64,000 nt of DNA, taken from assembly GCA_013397845.1 (NCBI GenBank), contig VZTG01002265.1, positions 57,357-121,356 of the forward strand, in the 5' to 3' direction. Of this stretch, positions 12,301 through 25,300 are shown piece by piece (within the stretch, counting starts at the first letter, position 1; each line of letters begins with the position of its first letter). The DNA comes from Melanocharis versteri. Taxonomy: Eukaryota > Chordata > Aves > Passeriformes > Melanocharitidae. The notes beneath the pieces were generated by a model. The model did no database searches. It saw nothing but the letters and a program-made list of their open reading frames with translations, and was not told where the DNA came from. The position numbers and the translations under genes were made by a program.

Positions 12301-15300
12301 GATCATGTTAACTCCACAGGGAATCCTGGCATTTATGTCTAGGAGAGGGCAGACGCAGCAGCTGCTCTCTGCTTTCATGCTCCTGCTTGAATTTTCTTTA
12401 ACCACCCTCTTAAAAGCTCAGAATTCACTTTGATTCTCATTTGCCACCCTCTTAAAACCTCAAAACAAATTTACTTTCTAATTCCCCCTCATCTCTCCAG
12501 CTGCCAAGTTCATGATTTATCCAGCCTCACTCAGGAGTGTATTTTACCCCCATTTGGGTGTTTTACCCCCATCTGAGGTGTTTTACCCCCATCTGAGGTG
12601 TTCTACCCCCATTTGAGTGTTTTACCCCCATTTCAGTGTGTTTTACTTCCATTTGAGTGTGCTTTACCCCAATTTGAGTGTTTTACTCCCATTTGAGGTG
12701 TTTTACCCCCATTTGAGTGTTTTACCCCCATTTGAGTGTTTTACCCCCATTTCAGTGTGTTTTACCCCCATTTCAGTGTGTTTTACCCCATTTGAGGCAC
12801 TTTGCCCCCATCTGGGTTTTACCTCCACGGTTTTCTGCTGGTCTATGCCCAGGCTGTGCATCAGCCTCAGCACCTGCTCGTTGTACTCGCCCAGGGAGGG
12901 CTCGTTCTCCTCTCCTGGCGGGTACAGGATTGGCCTCTGGGCAGGAACTTCCACCAGCATCCACTTGTGCTCCTTGATCTGAGCGATGCTCAAACGTTTG
13001 CATGGGTCCAGGACCAACATCCTCCTGATCAGGTGCTCACACTCTGTTTGTGTGGGAGGAAAAAAAAAAATAAGAATTACAAATTTGCTCAGTGCTACCC
13101 GCGACTCACCAGCCCAGAACTGCTAAAAATCTGCTAAAAATCTCCCCAAACAAGACTGAAAATCGCATTAAAAGTGGAGAAAAGCCCAAATTCTTCACGG
13201 CCAACAGGGCCATTCCCCCTGCCCACCCCCTGATTATCCCAGAATTTATTCAAGCCACACCAAATGAGTAAAACCACAGCACTGGTACCTTCTGACATGA
13301 AATAAGGGATCCTGAACCTCCCCTCCAGCACTCGCTGCCTCAGGATGGGCAGGGTGGGTCCATCGAAGGGCAGGGCTCCACACACCAGGACATAGAGCAC
13401 CACCCCCATGCTCTGTGGGGAAAAAAAGGGAATTTTCAGCTCAGTTCCCAGCTCCCAGCAGTGTCTGTGAGGGTGCAAGCCAGGTTCTGTCACAGAAAAA
13501 AAATTCTGTGCTGCAGAAAAAGGGAATTTAGATGAAAAAGAGGGAGCTGCACGCAGGTGACTGAGTGGTACCTCAGAAGTGAACCCCAACTTGAGGTGAA
13601 AATTCAAGATATTTATATTAATCTCAACATTGCCCGAACCAAAGCAACCCTCAGCCAGCAGCCACTCCAAGTGAAAAACTGTCATATTTTACATTTACTG
13701 TAATATTTTACATTTACTGTAATATTTTACATTTAAATGTAAACTGTAATATTTTGCTTTTACTGTAATATTTTACATTTATTGTCATATTTTACATTTA
13801 AATGTAAACTGTAATATTTTACACTTACTGTAATATTTTACATTTACTGTAATATTTTACATTTAAATGTAAACTGTAATATTTTGCTTTTACTGTAATA
13901 TTTTACATTTACTGTAATATTTTACATTTAAAGCCTGCAAAAGCCTGTGGGGAAGAGTTTCTATGAACAGCCAGTTTAGGGGATTATTTAATGGGAGCAA
14001 AAGGGGAAATTCTGGGCAGGAGCTCTGCTCCAGTTGCTCATTCCTGGAAGGGTTCGAGTGATTGGCACTGCCAGTGGGAATGTTCTTGCCAAAAAAATAC
14101 CAGTGCCACACTCCACGAGGGAACCACACCAGCCTGGCACAGCACTGGGGCTCTCAAGGGGGAAAAAAGCAGGTGTTGACCTCAAAACTTCATAAAAACA
14201 CAGAGATTTTACAACTGAAGATGTATTTTTAAAAGAAATCCCTGCCAAAAACGGAGCTGGGGATTGCTGCAAGCTCAGCACCTTCACAGAATCCTTAACT
14301 CAGAAGTGAGGAGGATTTTATTTTAAATATCAACACCTTCTCTGTGGGCAGGCAGATCCTGTTAATGATTTAGGACCTTTAATATTTGAGGAATATTTAC
14401 CAAAGTTCAGGGATTCCCTTGTGACGTGCGGAGAGTCGCCTGGCTGACGTCTGCTCTGTGTTTACCAATTCCCAAAGGTCCAGGAAGGCTGGAGCCTTCC
14501 TAAAACCAGGATTTATCAGGTGCTTACGTACACAGAGCCAGCACACGGCCAGATAAACGTACCTAAAAGCACATTTTTTATTTATTTGCTTAAAAACTTC
14601 GCAAAGCTTTTATTTGCGAAGGCAATTTGGGTTAATTTAAATGAACTCAGCAGCCCAAAGGTGGCTTTCCATGATCTGCCCTGGCCAAAAAGTCAGGGCC
14701 AGGGTGATGCTGTGTGCAGAGTTCTCCAGCCTGCCAAATCATCCTGCCTCTGGCTGCTTTAAGATGTGAATCAAAAAAATAAAATCAAATCAGAAAATTA
14801 AAATAAAACAACAACAAAACAAAACAAAAAACCACCAACCAACAAAACCAAATCAGGAATGAGAAGCAGGCTCTGGAGGGTGCACAGAATTTCTGCAGCT
14901 CGTTTTAGTCCCTTTCCCACTGCAGGAATCAGAGCAGGGATTGCCCTCTCCACACTCCTAAATTGGAATAAAACACACAGAGACAGCAACTCCAACCCAG
15001 CAGCTGCTCCTGGAGGCTTTTGGGGCACAAACGAGCTCATTTCCAGCTCCAGGATCAAAGCAGAGCAGCCCTCTCTCTCCTGGGTTTCTGTGCTTCAGAG
15101 CCCCTTAAACCTCATCAAGGCTCAATTCCCATTTAGCCCAGAAAACACTAAAATGCACTGAAAAAAAGCAAATTGCACTCATCCAGCCAGGCAGCTTTTG
15201 GGGGAGTTTCTTCCCCTCTGAGATCCACCTGCTGTGCACATTTAGCAGCCACCTGGACAGGTAACCCCAATTCCATCCAGTGTTAAAGCATTTTATGGCA

Positions 15301-18300
15301 CTCAAGAAATAAACCTGAAGAGGAACAACTTGTCTGCAGCTTAAAAGCAAATCAAAGATTCTGCAGATCTGCAGCTTCAGAAAAATCAAAGATTCCCGAT
15401 CTGCAGCTTCAGAAAAATCAAATATTCCAGATCTGCAGCTTCAGAAAAATCAAAGATTCCTGATCTGCAGCTTCAAAAAAATCAAATATTCCAGATCTGC
15501 AGCTTATGAAAAATCAAAGATTCCTGATCTGCAGCTTCAAAAAAATCAAATATTCCAGATCTGCAGCTTAAGAAAAAAGAAAGATCCGTTCCAGCTTTCC
15601 AAAAGTTGCCTGGAGTGCAGTTAAAATAAAGGATAATGGTACCCAAATGTCCAGCTGGGGTCCCTCGTACTGCTGGCCTTCAAAGACTTCTGGGGCTGCA
15701 TAGGGGGGGCTCCCACACCACGTTGTCAGAGGCTCCCCGCTCTTATAGAAATTCCCAAAGCCGAAATCTGTGGAAAAAACGGAGGGAAAAATCACTCCAA
15801 GCTTCCACTGCACCACAAAGGATAATTACATGCACGGCCTAGGCCTGAAAGCCCACTTTGATTCCATCCCAAACCCTTCTGTGGGGACTCCCACTGAAAA
15901 TATTGGGATGCTGGATGTCCTCTGTTGCTCTTTTCATATCGTGGAATTATTAAAACACAGCAAAACCTTCACAACCTGGAGGAGTTTTGAGTAAACTTGT
16001 AAACAGCCACCATTAAAATTCAACAAACTGAGAGTCACGGCAGATATATGAGATTATTGACTTGCCAAGAGATAATCTGAGACTTCCTGGGTCTTCTTTA
16101 GGTGCTTTCTAGCCTTGAATACACAACGAATTCTGACAAGCTTTGGAGCTGGGAAGGAGCTGTGCCAAGAGCAACAGGCATGGGAAACCACGGGGACTTG
16201 TGCTGGGAAGGACACTGCTACTGGGACTGTCTGCAGCCCTCGGAATCACCAGCCCACGAAGAAAAAACTATCTAAAATGTTGCTTTTCGTGGCTTAATAC
16301 AGGTCTAGCTATGGTCTGATATTGATCAGAATTTTTATAACCCAGTGGTGAAAAGCAAAAGTGATGTGGTTGGAGTGAGGCTGAGCCTGGTGCTTCTCCC
16401 CTGGGGCTGGGCAGCTCCTGGTGCTGCTGTGCCAGCGGTGACAAACAGGGCTCAGGCTGCTGATCCAGCTCTGGATTCCTCCCAGGGACACTGAGAGGTG
16501 ACAAACAGGGCTCAGGCTGTTGGTCCAGCTCTGAATTCCTCCCAGGGATGCTGAGAGGTGACAAACAGGGCTCAGGCTGTTGATCCAGCTCCGGATGCTC
16601 CCAGGGATGCCGGGAATGCTGACCAGCAGATAGCAGAGCTGATAAACGCCGTGGTGACCACGGGCTCTGCTGAACCACCCCACTCACCCCTGTTTGTGTC
16701 GCCCGTGCTGCTCAGAGGAGCCAGAAAACCATGAGAGAACCCTCAGGATGAGAGAAACAGAGAGAGATTTAACAGGGACTCGGAAAAAAGTCTCCCTGGA
16801 GTTGCTGGAGCTGAAGCTGCCTGCTGAGACCGAGCTCAGAGGGAGAGGAATGCGGGTTGCTTTCCTAGCAGGAGCTCCAGCAGCCCTTTAATGGAATTCT
16901 ACCTGCAGGATCACTCAGAAACGAAGCGGTTTTGGGAACACCAGGAGTGCAGAGGATTTTGGAGCCGAGGATGAACATCTCACACCCCCCTGAAGCCCGG
17001 GTACGTGCGGAGCCCCAGCTCTCGCAGAGCCCTGCGTGGATCAGGGTCAGCGCAGCCGATGCCCCGCAGGGTGAACTTTTGGGAGCTGGGCACCATCAAA
17101 GGGAGCCCCGCTGGCTGCTCCCTGCCAGGCTGGGTGCCAGGGCTGCCGTGAAGGTCAGGTCCCAGCAGAGCCCGGGGTGTCACAGCACAGCCCTGACGGG
17201 CAGGGACACGGACGGTTTCGCCACCCTGGCCCGGGGACGTCACCGAGCCCGCGGCTGCCAGCGGCCAAGGCCGGCTCAGATTCCAAACTTCTGCAGGAAC
17301 CACGGGGTAGAACAGGGTAGAACATCCCTGCTGCCCTCCTCTCTCATCCTGCTGCCATTCTGAAACACCTTCAGCTGCAATAACACAGGGGGGACAACAG
17401 AACCCACCCCAAATCCCCCCATCCCTCTGGGTAACCCCCCCGTCACTCTGCGTCACCTCTTCCCCTTTCCTCCTTTTTCCTTTTTCCCCCTTTTTCCTTT
17501 CTCCCCCTTTTTCCTTCCCCTCCCTTCCTCCTTTTTCTCCTACCACAGCCAGACTGCTGTTGTGATTTTTTTTGCAATCGTTATTCTCTTTGGGAAGACT
17601 TTTCTTCGCACAGAATTGGCTTGGCAACCGTGACAATGCTTCGGGAGACACGGAGCCGCTCCTCCTCTCCAGAAGCATTTTGCCACTCCGTGTAGGTGTC
17701 GTTAAATCTGATTTCTCCCCTCACTTATCTCGGATTTGTCAGGTTTTCAACATCCTCGTAGTGCTGCAGATAAACATCAGGTTTTTATCTCTGAACTGCA
17801 GCTCTCACTCGGGTGCCACCCTCATAAATCTTCGTATCAGATTCACAAGCACAAGAACATTTATTTGTAAGCACAGCTAAAGAAAGCATGACCTGCTTGA
17901 GAACACAAGGATTTCCAATCCTAAAGAAGTGAAATTCTCTGCCTGTCCAGACTGGGATTTAAAGTTACCTCACTGAAGAAACCACCAAAAAGAAACATTC
18001 AGAAATCTGAGCAGCAGAAAGAACAGAGCCAATGTAAGAGAAGCCTCAGGTTTACGTTATTTTTATCATCTTTAGATGATTAATTTCATAACGCATAATG
18101 GTTTTATTTATGGTCACCAAGAGGGCCTCAAGAGCAAGGACATCCTGGAGCTGCTGCTGGCCCCTGCTCCCTCTCTGAGCAAGAGAAATGCAGAACTTGC
18201 AGTGCTTAACTGGGTGGAAGAGCAGCTCTTGGCTGGCTCTGATGGTCTTGTGACAGCACAGACGATTGAGCTTTATTAGGCAAATTCATGAATGAAAGGG

Positions 18301-19296
18301 CTGTGAATCGCTACCAGAAGGAGCAGCCAAGGAGGCACAGACACAGCAATGGGAATTCCTCACCAGTCCCCGTGCCTGGGGTGGGAGTGTTGTCTTAGCC
18401 ACCTGGAAAATGATTTCCCCGTTCTGCCTTAGGCCTGCACTTCTGAAACTTCAATTTTTTTCCTTTGTCAATGACCAGCGAACAGCAGAACCCCTCGGTT
18501 CTGAATTTCAGCATGCACTGACAACACAAAACACTGCCTGACACCTCCTGACTGGCACTGGGCTTTTTCATGTAATATAGGAATTAAAACCAGTGCTCTG
18601 TATGTCAGCAACTGGCTCTTAGCTTTAAAATATCCAATTCTGTCCTGTAGTTGGACAAAATAATTCCCTGGGTGGGGGAGATCAGCATTATTTGTTGGGG
18701 TACACAACTCATCGTGGTCACCCCTTTTTGTTTCCATTATGCTTCCCACACAAATGGCTGGGAAACAATTTTTAAGCACTCCACAACTGAAAGCATGCAC
18801 GAAAACCCTTTCAAAGAAAAGAAATTCAGTATTTAGACAGGATCCTGGATGCTTGGTCCATGGGGCTTCCTCAATTTTTAATTACTGCTCTGTCAGTTGA
18901 GCTGTCCCACTTTTTGGAGTGGCCAGGATTCAGTTAAGCACAAAACAATCCCGAGTCTCTCATTCTCTCTTCCCCCTTCCACCTTGTTCCTCTTTTGCCA
19001 TTGCTGCTGTGCCACAGCCATTCTGGATCCAAAGTGGTCATTTTTAACCCAAAGATGCCTCATTCCAGAGGAAACACCACTGATGTTGGAGGGGAAAAAT
19101 GTGCCAGCCCTCTAAAAAAAACTCCACAAAAACCAAAACATATGCCAGCCACAGAATTCTAAAAGGACTGAAATTGGGCTCATTACCAGAGGACTGAGAT
19201 TATATAATGGAGTGATCTTCTTAGCATTTGCCTGAATCTGCACGTTAAAAAAAAAACCTCAAAAAAAAANNNNNNNNNNNNNNNNNNNNNNNNACC

Positions 19297-19332
<36 letters not shown>

Positions 19333-22300
19333 AAACAAAAAAAAGCCATCATTTGCAGCATTGTGTTCAGTTGAATAAACTCTGTGTTTGTGCAATCTGC
19401 AAATATTGGCTCTCCACACTCGTGGTATTCGGTTTCTCAATCTCATTACCCCCTTCTGAATAATCTTGAATTTCAAAGGTATCATTTTTTTGAGCGCACA
19501 TCACGGCAATGGAATCTGTTTTCCCGTTAAAAATGGAAACAGACTGAGATTTCAGCCCCGTTTGCAATCTGAGAAATGGGAGCTCCCTGCCAGAGCTGCT
19601 GCAACTTCTGCTGAGCATCCAGCAGGACGGCAGAGCCTCTCATTTGTACCTCCAGAACCCTCCAAGAAGGAGCTCCGCAGCTATAATTAATCCATTCTCC
19701 TAAAATTACCAGCAGAACTCAATCTGCCTGGCTCGCAGAGAGCCACAGGGAGCTTTTGTTGGAGGAGAAATGCGAGCCTGGGAGATAATGGGCACAGAGG
19801 TGCTGATAAAGGCGAGGTATGAGAGTGGCAGCACCAAACCTGACCCACTTCAGGGGCTGAGTGCTGAGCAGCCTCTCCTGACGTCAATGCACATTTCCCT
19901 GTCCAGCAGCAGCTCCAGCCTCCTTCAAAATAACAGTCTCTGCCTACCTGGGCTGCTGCAAGCATCAGCATTTCCTGCAGGCACCCGAATCTGGGGCTGG
20001 GAGCTCACAGAGAGGAGCTGTCTCCCATCCCAAGCTGGACGGGGTTTCACTGTGCCGATTTCTCGCTGCACAAGCAAAGGTTGTGTTCAGGGAGAGCACA
20101 GCGAGCTGAAATGCCCTCAAACGATGCCCTCAGAAAGCTGCAGATCTCAAGGGGACATGACCAATCCAGCTGCTTGACTTTGGGAAGAACCAGGAGGCTT
20201 TGCCTTGTTAGTGCTAAGCACGAATTCCATGTTAAACCTGGCGTGGAATTCCTCACCTTCCATTTTCTCATGGGCATTTTACCTCATTAATCCCTTCAGT
20301 TTTGCTACTTCTACTAAAATCTGAGGGCTTTGCTCCCAGCCACCTCCCATCTTCTAGAAAATAAACCCATCAAAGCTCTCACCTCAAGTTCTTTACTCAT
20401 CCTGTTTCTCATCCAGTTAGTGAGAGAGAAAGGATCCTTTGAATTCTGCCTGTCCCCGTCCTTTTAGAGCAATATTAACACAAAACTATGGAATTTCAGT
20501 CCAGCCTCAAGCATCAGAGGTGGCAATCTCATGAACTCATGTTTAGGAACATTTTTGAATGTTAGTTTGTTCTCCTGGTGGCTGAAATACAGAGGTAACT
20601 TTATGCACAGTTAGGTCCTTGACTAAAAACTGTTGTACTCTTGAAGAGTAAAAGCTTCAATAAAATCTTGGAAGCAGCAGAATGAACCAAGAAGAGCCAC
20701 TGGAAGTTAAGAAGAGCTTTATCAAAATAATTCATCGGTTACTGTGTTTCTCAATTCCTCCATGAACTGGAATCAGAGGAAAATCCCAGCTATCAGAGCT
20801 GGGATCCTGGCTGCCCTCTGTCCTTCCCCAGCCTGATAAATGAGCCATGAAGAAGATGAACGACTGGAAGAGGCAGTTCCCAGGGATCTGCACAGCACCA
20901 GATAACTCCAAAAATCCCAGATAATGGAGTTCGTCATCCGTCTGCTTTACAGCGAAAAATCCAACAACTGACTCGGCACAAAGCACTGCAAAGTTCCCAG
21001 CAGCCTGAACTTTCCTCCAGCTCCTTTAGCAGCCAGGCTGGACACGGGAGCTGCTATCAACCTGATAAAGCCCCACAGAGAGCCACGGAAGAACCAGTTC
21101 ACGGGCTCATTTGCATACCAGCCCCCCTGTAATTAACTTTCTGCGCTGCAGAAGTGGAGCAGCAGAGCAGCTGAGGCAGGAGCAGCGGATGGAATCTCCT
21201 CACTCCCATTTTCCTGGCGTCCCTGGAGAGCTCCAGCACTGAAATTCCCGGGGACAGAACAGCTCGTGGCTCTCCTGAGATGCTTTGGAGGGAGGGGATT
21301 TCCATCCCTGCAGTGCTCAGGACATCCAGGGCAGCAAAACCTCGGGATGCAGGAGCTGAGAGCCCCGAGGAGCTCTGGAAAACCCTGCCAGGCTGAACAT
21401 CACGAGCTGCACATGGATGTGGAGAGCATTTAGAGGGCAAAAATGCGGTGGTGAAGGCAGGAAAGGAAGCACAGATGAACAACGGCACAGAAATTCCCTT
21501 TTTTCAGCTCAGCTCCTCAGAGCAAGGGGGTGACTGACTGGCAGCCCTCAGACTGTGTTTAGGATTTATCCAGCATAAACTGGCCTGGTGAATAAATTGT
21601 CTCTCAGCCATAATCCTCCAGGTGCTCTGATTGCCAGGAGCTGCTGGAGGTGAACTCAAGCATGGAATCAGAAATGAGAAAAGGAAAAACCCCCCACGAA
21701 TGGCAGTGCTGATGAACCCACCTGGGGACAGCTCCACAAGGCACCAAAACCCCTTCCCCATTCCAGAAATGCCAGGAGGGAAATGAAAGGATAAAATAAC
21801 CCAGGAATGTTTCATCATTTCACCTTTCTCAGCCTGAGAAAGGTAAATTCTTTCTCCTTCCAGCACTCACTTCCCTTCCTGCTCTCCTGGTACCGAAGGC
21901 TGAAGTTCAACAGTCCCCAAAATCAAGATATTCTCTATTTTACCCATTTCCAGCCTCTCTGGGCTAAAGTCAGCATGGAAGGATCCGTGGAATTGTAATG
22001 AAAATTATTTCTATTGCTAGCAACATCTGCTGTGTCTAAATTTATAATTAAAGTGAAATCATGCATGCAAAAAGGAAAAAAAAAAATCAATAAGCTTCCA
22101 TTCTGAGGATTTTTTTTTTAATGTCGAAAGAAGTTATTTGATTAACTCTGTTTTAACCTGAACATCTGGCAGCATTAAAGACACCCACAGAAAACGTCTA
22201 CAACTCTAATTTTTTTTTTTTCTGGAAGTTAATATTGGAAATTTGGATGGACTTCGACACCCAGCATAGAAAAAAATCACCAGGGAATCTTGGGCAGCGC

Positions 22301-25300
22301 GAGCGAACTTCTGGAGGGGGATTTTCCAAAAAAAAACCCCAAAAAACCAAAAAAAACTCAAAAATAAGGCGTTGCTGCATCCCCTACCTGCAATTTTGAT
22401 GTTCATGTTGTTGTCCAGCAGGAGGTTCTCAGCCTTGAGGTCCCTGTGCACGATTTTCCTGCTGTGGCAGTATTCCACTGCCGACAGGATCTGCCAGAAC
22501 TTGCGCCGCGCCTCGGGCTCGCTCAGGCGCCCGTGGCTGGCCAGGTAATCTGCGAGAGAAAAGCAGCAGAAATCGAGCAAATCTGGCTGAAAATCAGGCT
22601 GGACAGCAAGCAACAATCAGGAAAATCAGGGATTTCCCCCAGAAAATTAGCGCGATGGAACCTAAACCAGTTTGCAGCTTGTTGTTCTTCCACTCGACCC
22701 TTTGAAAAAATGGAAAACAAAAAGGAAATTTTTCTCTGGTGCTTCTTGTATGGCTACCTGGTCAATATTTTCACAACAGATAAAATCGTCATAAATCAAG
22801 CAATTCAGGTGTAAATGGGCTGGACAGCAGACAACAGCCTGAAACTCAGTGATTTCCCCCAAATAATTAGCACAAAGGAACTCAAACCGGCTTCCAGCTC
22901 GTTGTTCTCCCACCCTGCCCTGTGAAAGGATGGAAAAAAAAGAGGAAACTCTTCTCTGCTCCTTCTTTAATGACTATCTGGTCAGTATTTTCACAACAGA
23001 ACTCCTGGTAACCTGGGAAACAAAATCAGCAGAAACCCAACAAATCAGGTTTAAATGGACTCAAGCGACAGCCTGAAACTCAGTGATTTCCCCCAAATAA
23101 TTAGCACAAAGGAACTCAAACCAGTTCCCAGCTTGTTGTTCCCCCTCCAAAAAAATGGAAAAAAAGAAAGGAAACTCTTCTCCATTCCTTCTTTTATGGC
23201 TACCTGCTCAATATTTTCACAACACAACTCACGGGGAATTCTTGGAATAATTTGCTTCACCATCCTAGATACTTCAAGCTTTCATTTCTCTAAGCTTCAC
23301 ACCATACTCCTCCCTCTGGAGCCTCAGCAGAGGCTGTGTGGTGGATAAAAGTATTTTTTTTTTCATTTCTGGAAATCAAACAAGTACCCCAAAGGTGCCC
23401 ATCCTGACCTCTCCCTCGTCTTCACTGCGTCACAGGCGGAGAGAACATTTTGTTTTCATATTTGATTACATTGTAAAAACTAATGTCAGCCCTGAAACCA
23501 AAAACTCCATTTATCCTCAGGAACAAAAACAAGGGGAGCAGCAGCTGGGTGAGTCTTGACAGGAACAGCTTCCACAGCCAATTCCAGCCAAAGTCAGAGA
23601 ATGGGACTTAGAACTGCCTTCAACATCCCACAAAGAATGCACTAAATGGCCAAGGAGCAGCAAATGCATATGGATTTTATAGCCAGTGATTAATCTTATC
23701 TTCTAAACCAGTTGTGTAACATCAGTGATCTCCAGCAGCAGCATCTTGCCCAACACAACTCCAAACCTGGCTTTGTTGGCCTGTGTTTTAGGGGATTTTT
23801 AATTAAAATATCATTTAGGGGGCTTTGTTAGCCTGTGTTTTGGGGGATTTTAATTCAAATATCATTTAGGGGGGCTTTGTTAGCCTATGTTTTAGGAGAT
23901 TTTTAATTAAAATATCATTTAGGGGGCTCTGTAGCCTTGGCAATATTTCCATTTAAACTTCTCTCTGTGGTCAAAGCTGCCCTCTGGGAGCTCCCACCTC
24001 ACCCCACACACTCTCAGCTGGCTCCACTTGGCAAAGCACAAGAACAAACAAAAGCCTGGCAGTAAGGGGAGATCACAATATTTGCAAGCTAAATATCATT
24101 CAGTCACAGAGTGACTGACAAATCATATGATATCAAGGTGAAGTCAGATATCAAAGGCACAAACTAAATTACCCCGAGCACCAGCCAGCTCTCTGAGCTG
24201 TTAATCCATCATTTGTTAGCAATGCAGCAAACAAGTTAATGAAGCCAGGCTGTCGTTTGCTTTTATGGCTCTGGCCTGCCAGGGCTGATTTAAAGATTCC
24301 AGACCCTTCAGGCTGCCCAGAGCAGGTCGTTTATTCTGGGATCACCCCCGTCCCTCCTGCAGCAGCAGGGGTTGTGCATTAACCAGAGAGCAAACAGGGA
24401 TGGGGACGGGGGCACCGTGCCAGCCCCTGGGCACAGGATCTGCTCTCCAGGGCAGCTGGAACTCGCTGGGGACATCCAGGATCTGCTGGAACATCTCCCC
24501 AGAGCTCAGGAGCAAAGAGCCACAGCGGGGTTTTACTGCAGAACCCCCGTGCACCCTGCAAAGGCTCCAACAGCAAAACTGCCAGGAAACCTCGAAGTTC
24601 TGTTAATTCATCTCAGCCTTGTGTCACCCTCTGGCTGCACCTTTCTGCAGCAGGGTTTGGGGTTTGTTTTTTTTCATTTTATTATGATAAAACAGAAGCC
24701 AGAAGTGATTTCAGATTCACAGCCAAAGGAGCAGGATTTTTGGCCCAACACAAAGCCAGGCTTTCCCCAGCTGAAACACCCAGCAAAAGGACAAGAGGCA
24801 GTGGAAACCAACTGGAACAGAGGAAATGGAACTTAAAACTGGAGGGTTTGTAACTCTGCAGGTGCACAGAAATATTAAATCTCTAATAATAGACCCAAAA
24901 CGTCCTTCTTTACACAGAGACCAGGGGTGCATTAAGATGCAGAACATGGAAATATTCTCTTGCTTACCGAAAATCTCCCCGTTTTTGGCAAATTCTGTCA
25001 CGAGGTACAGCATGCTTTTGGTCTCCATCACCTGGGGATGCAGAAATCACAGATGAGGCCTCGTGGGAAGAGCAAAAAAAGCCAACAAACACCCAAAAGG
25101 AGCCTTATTTTTATGGTTCTCTCCTAAAGCTGGGAAAGTTCTGCCTTGCACGTGGAGTTGTCACAATCTTCCAATGCGTGCAAACAGAATTTATCAAGAG
25201 CTTCAGTGAGAGTGAAAAATCCTCCACTTCAAAAAGTCATTTCAGACTTCGGGGCAACAATTTCAGCATATTTTGAGTTTATTTCAGTAACCTCAGAGAA

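Larger units (their letters stand above)
15768..22387 (-). other. SIK2 intron 4 (no gene seen)
   Basis: This is the second-largest SIK2 intron. It contains a 60-bp triplicate near 16.4 kb, a GC-rich patch at about 16.98-17.3 kb, a long pyrimidine-rich tract at about 17.45-17.54 kb, and a poly-A run broken by a 24-base gap at 19270-19293. No coding exon or structured RNA was recognised on either strand. Confidence 0.7.

Noticed and set aside
12538..12823. CRISPR-like array of short repeats
   Set aside because: Repeats are contiguous with no unique spacers, and the locus is in a vertebrate intron; it is a minisatellite.
19294..19330. Processed pseudogene suggested by poly-A
   Set aside because: No coding or mRNA-like sequence precedes the A-run on either strand; it is a homopolymer with an adjoining gap.
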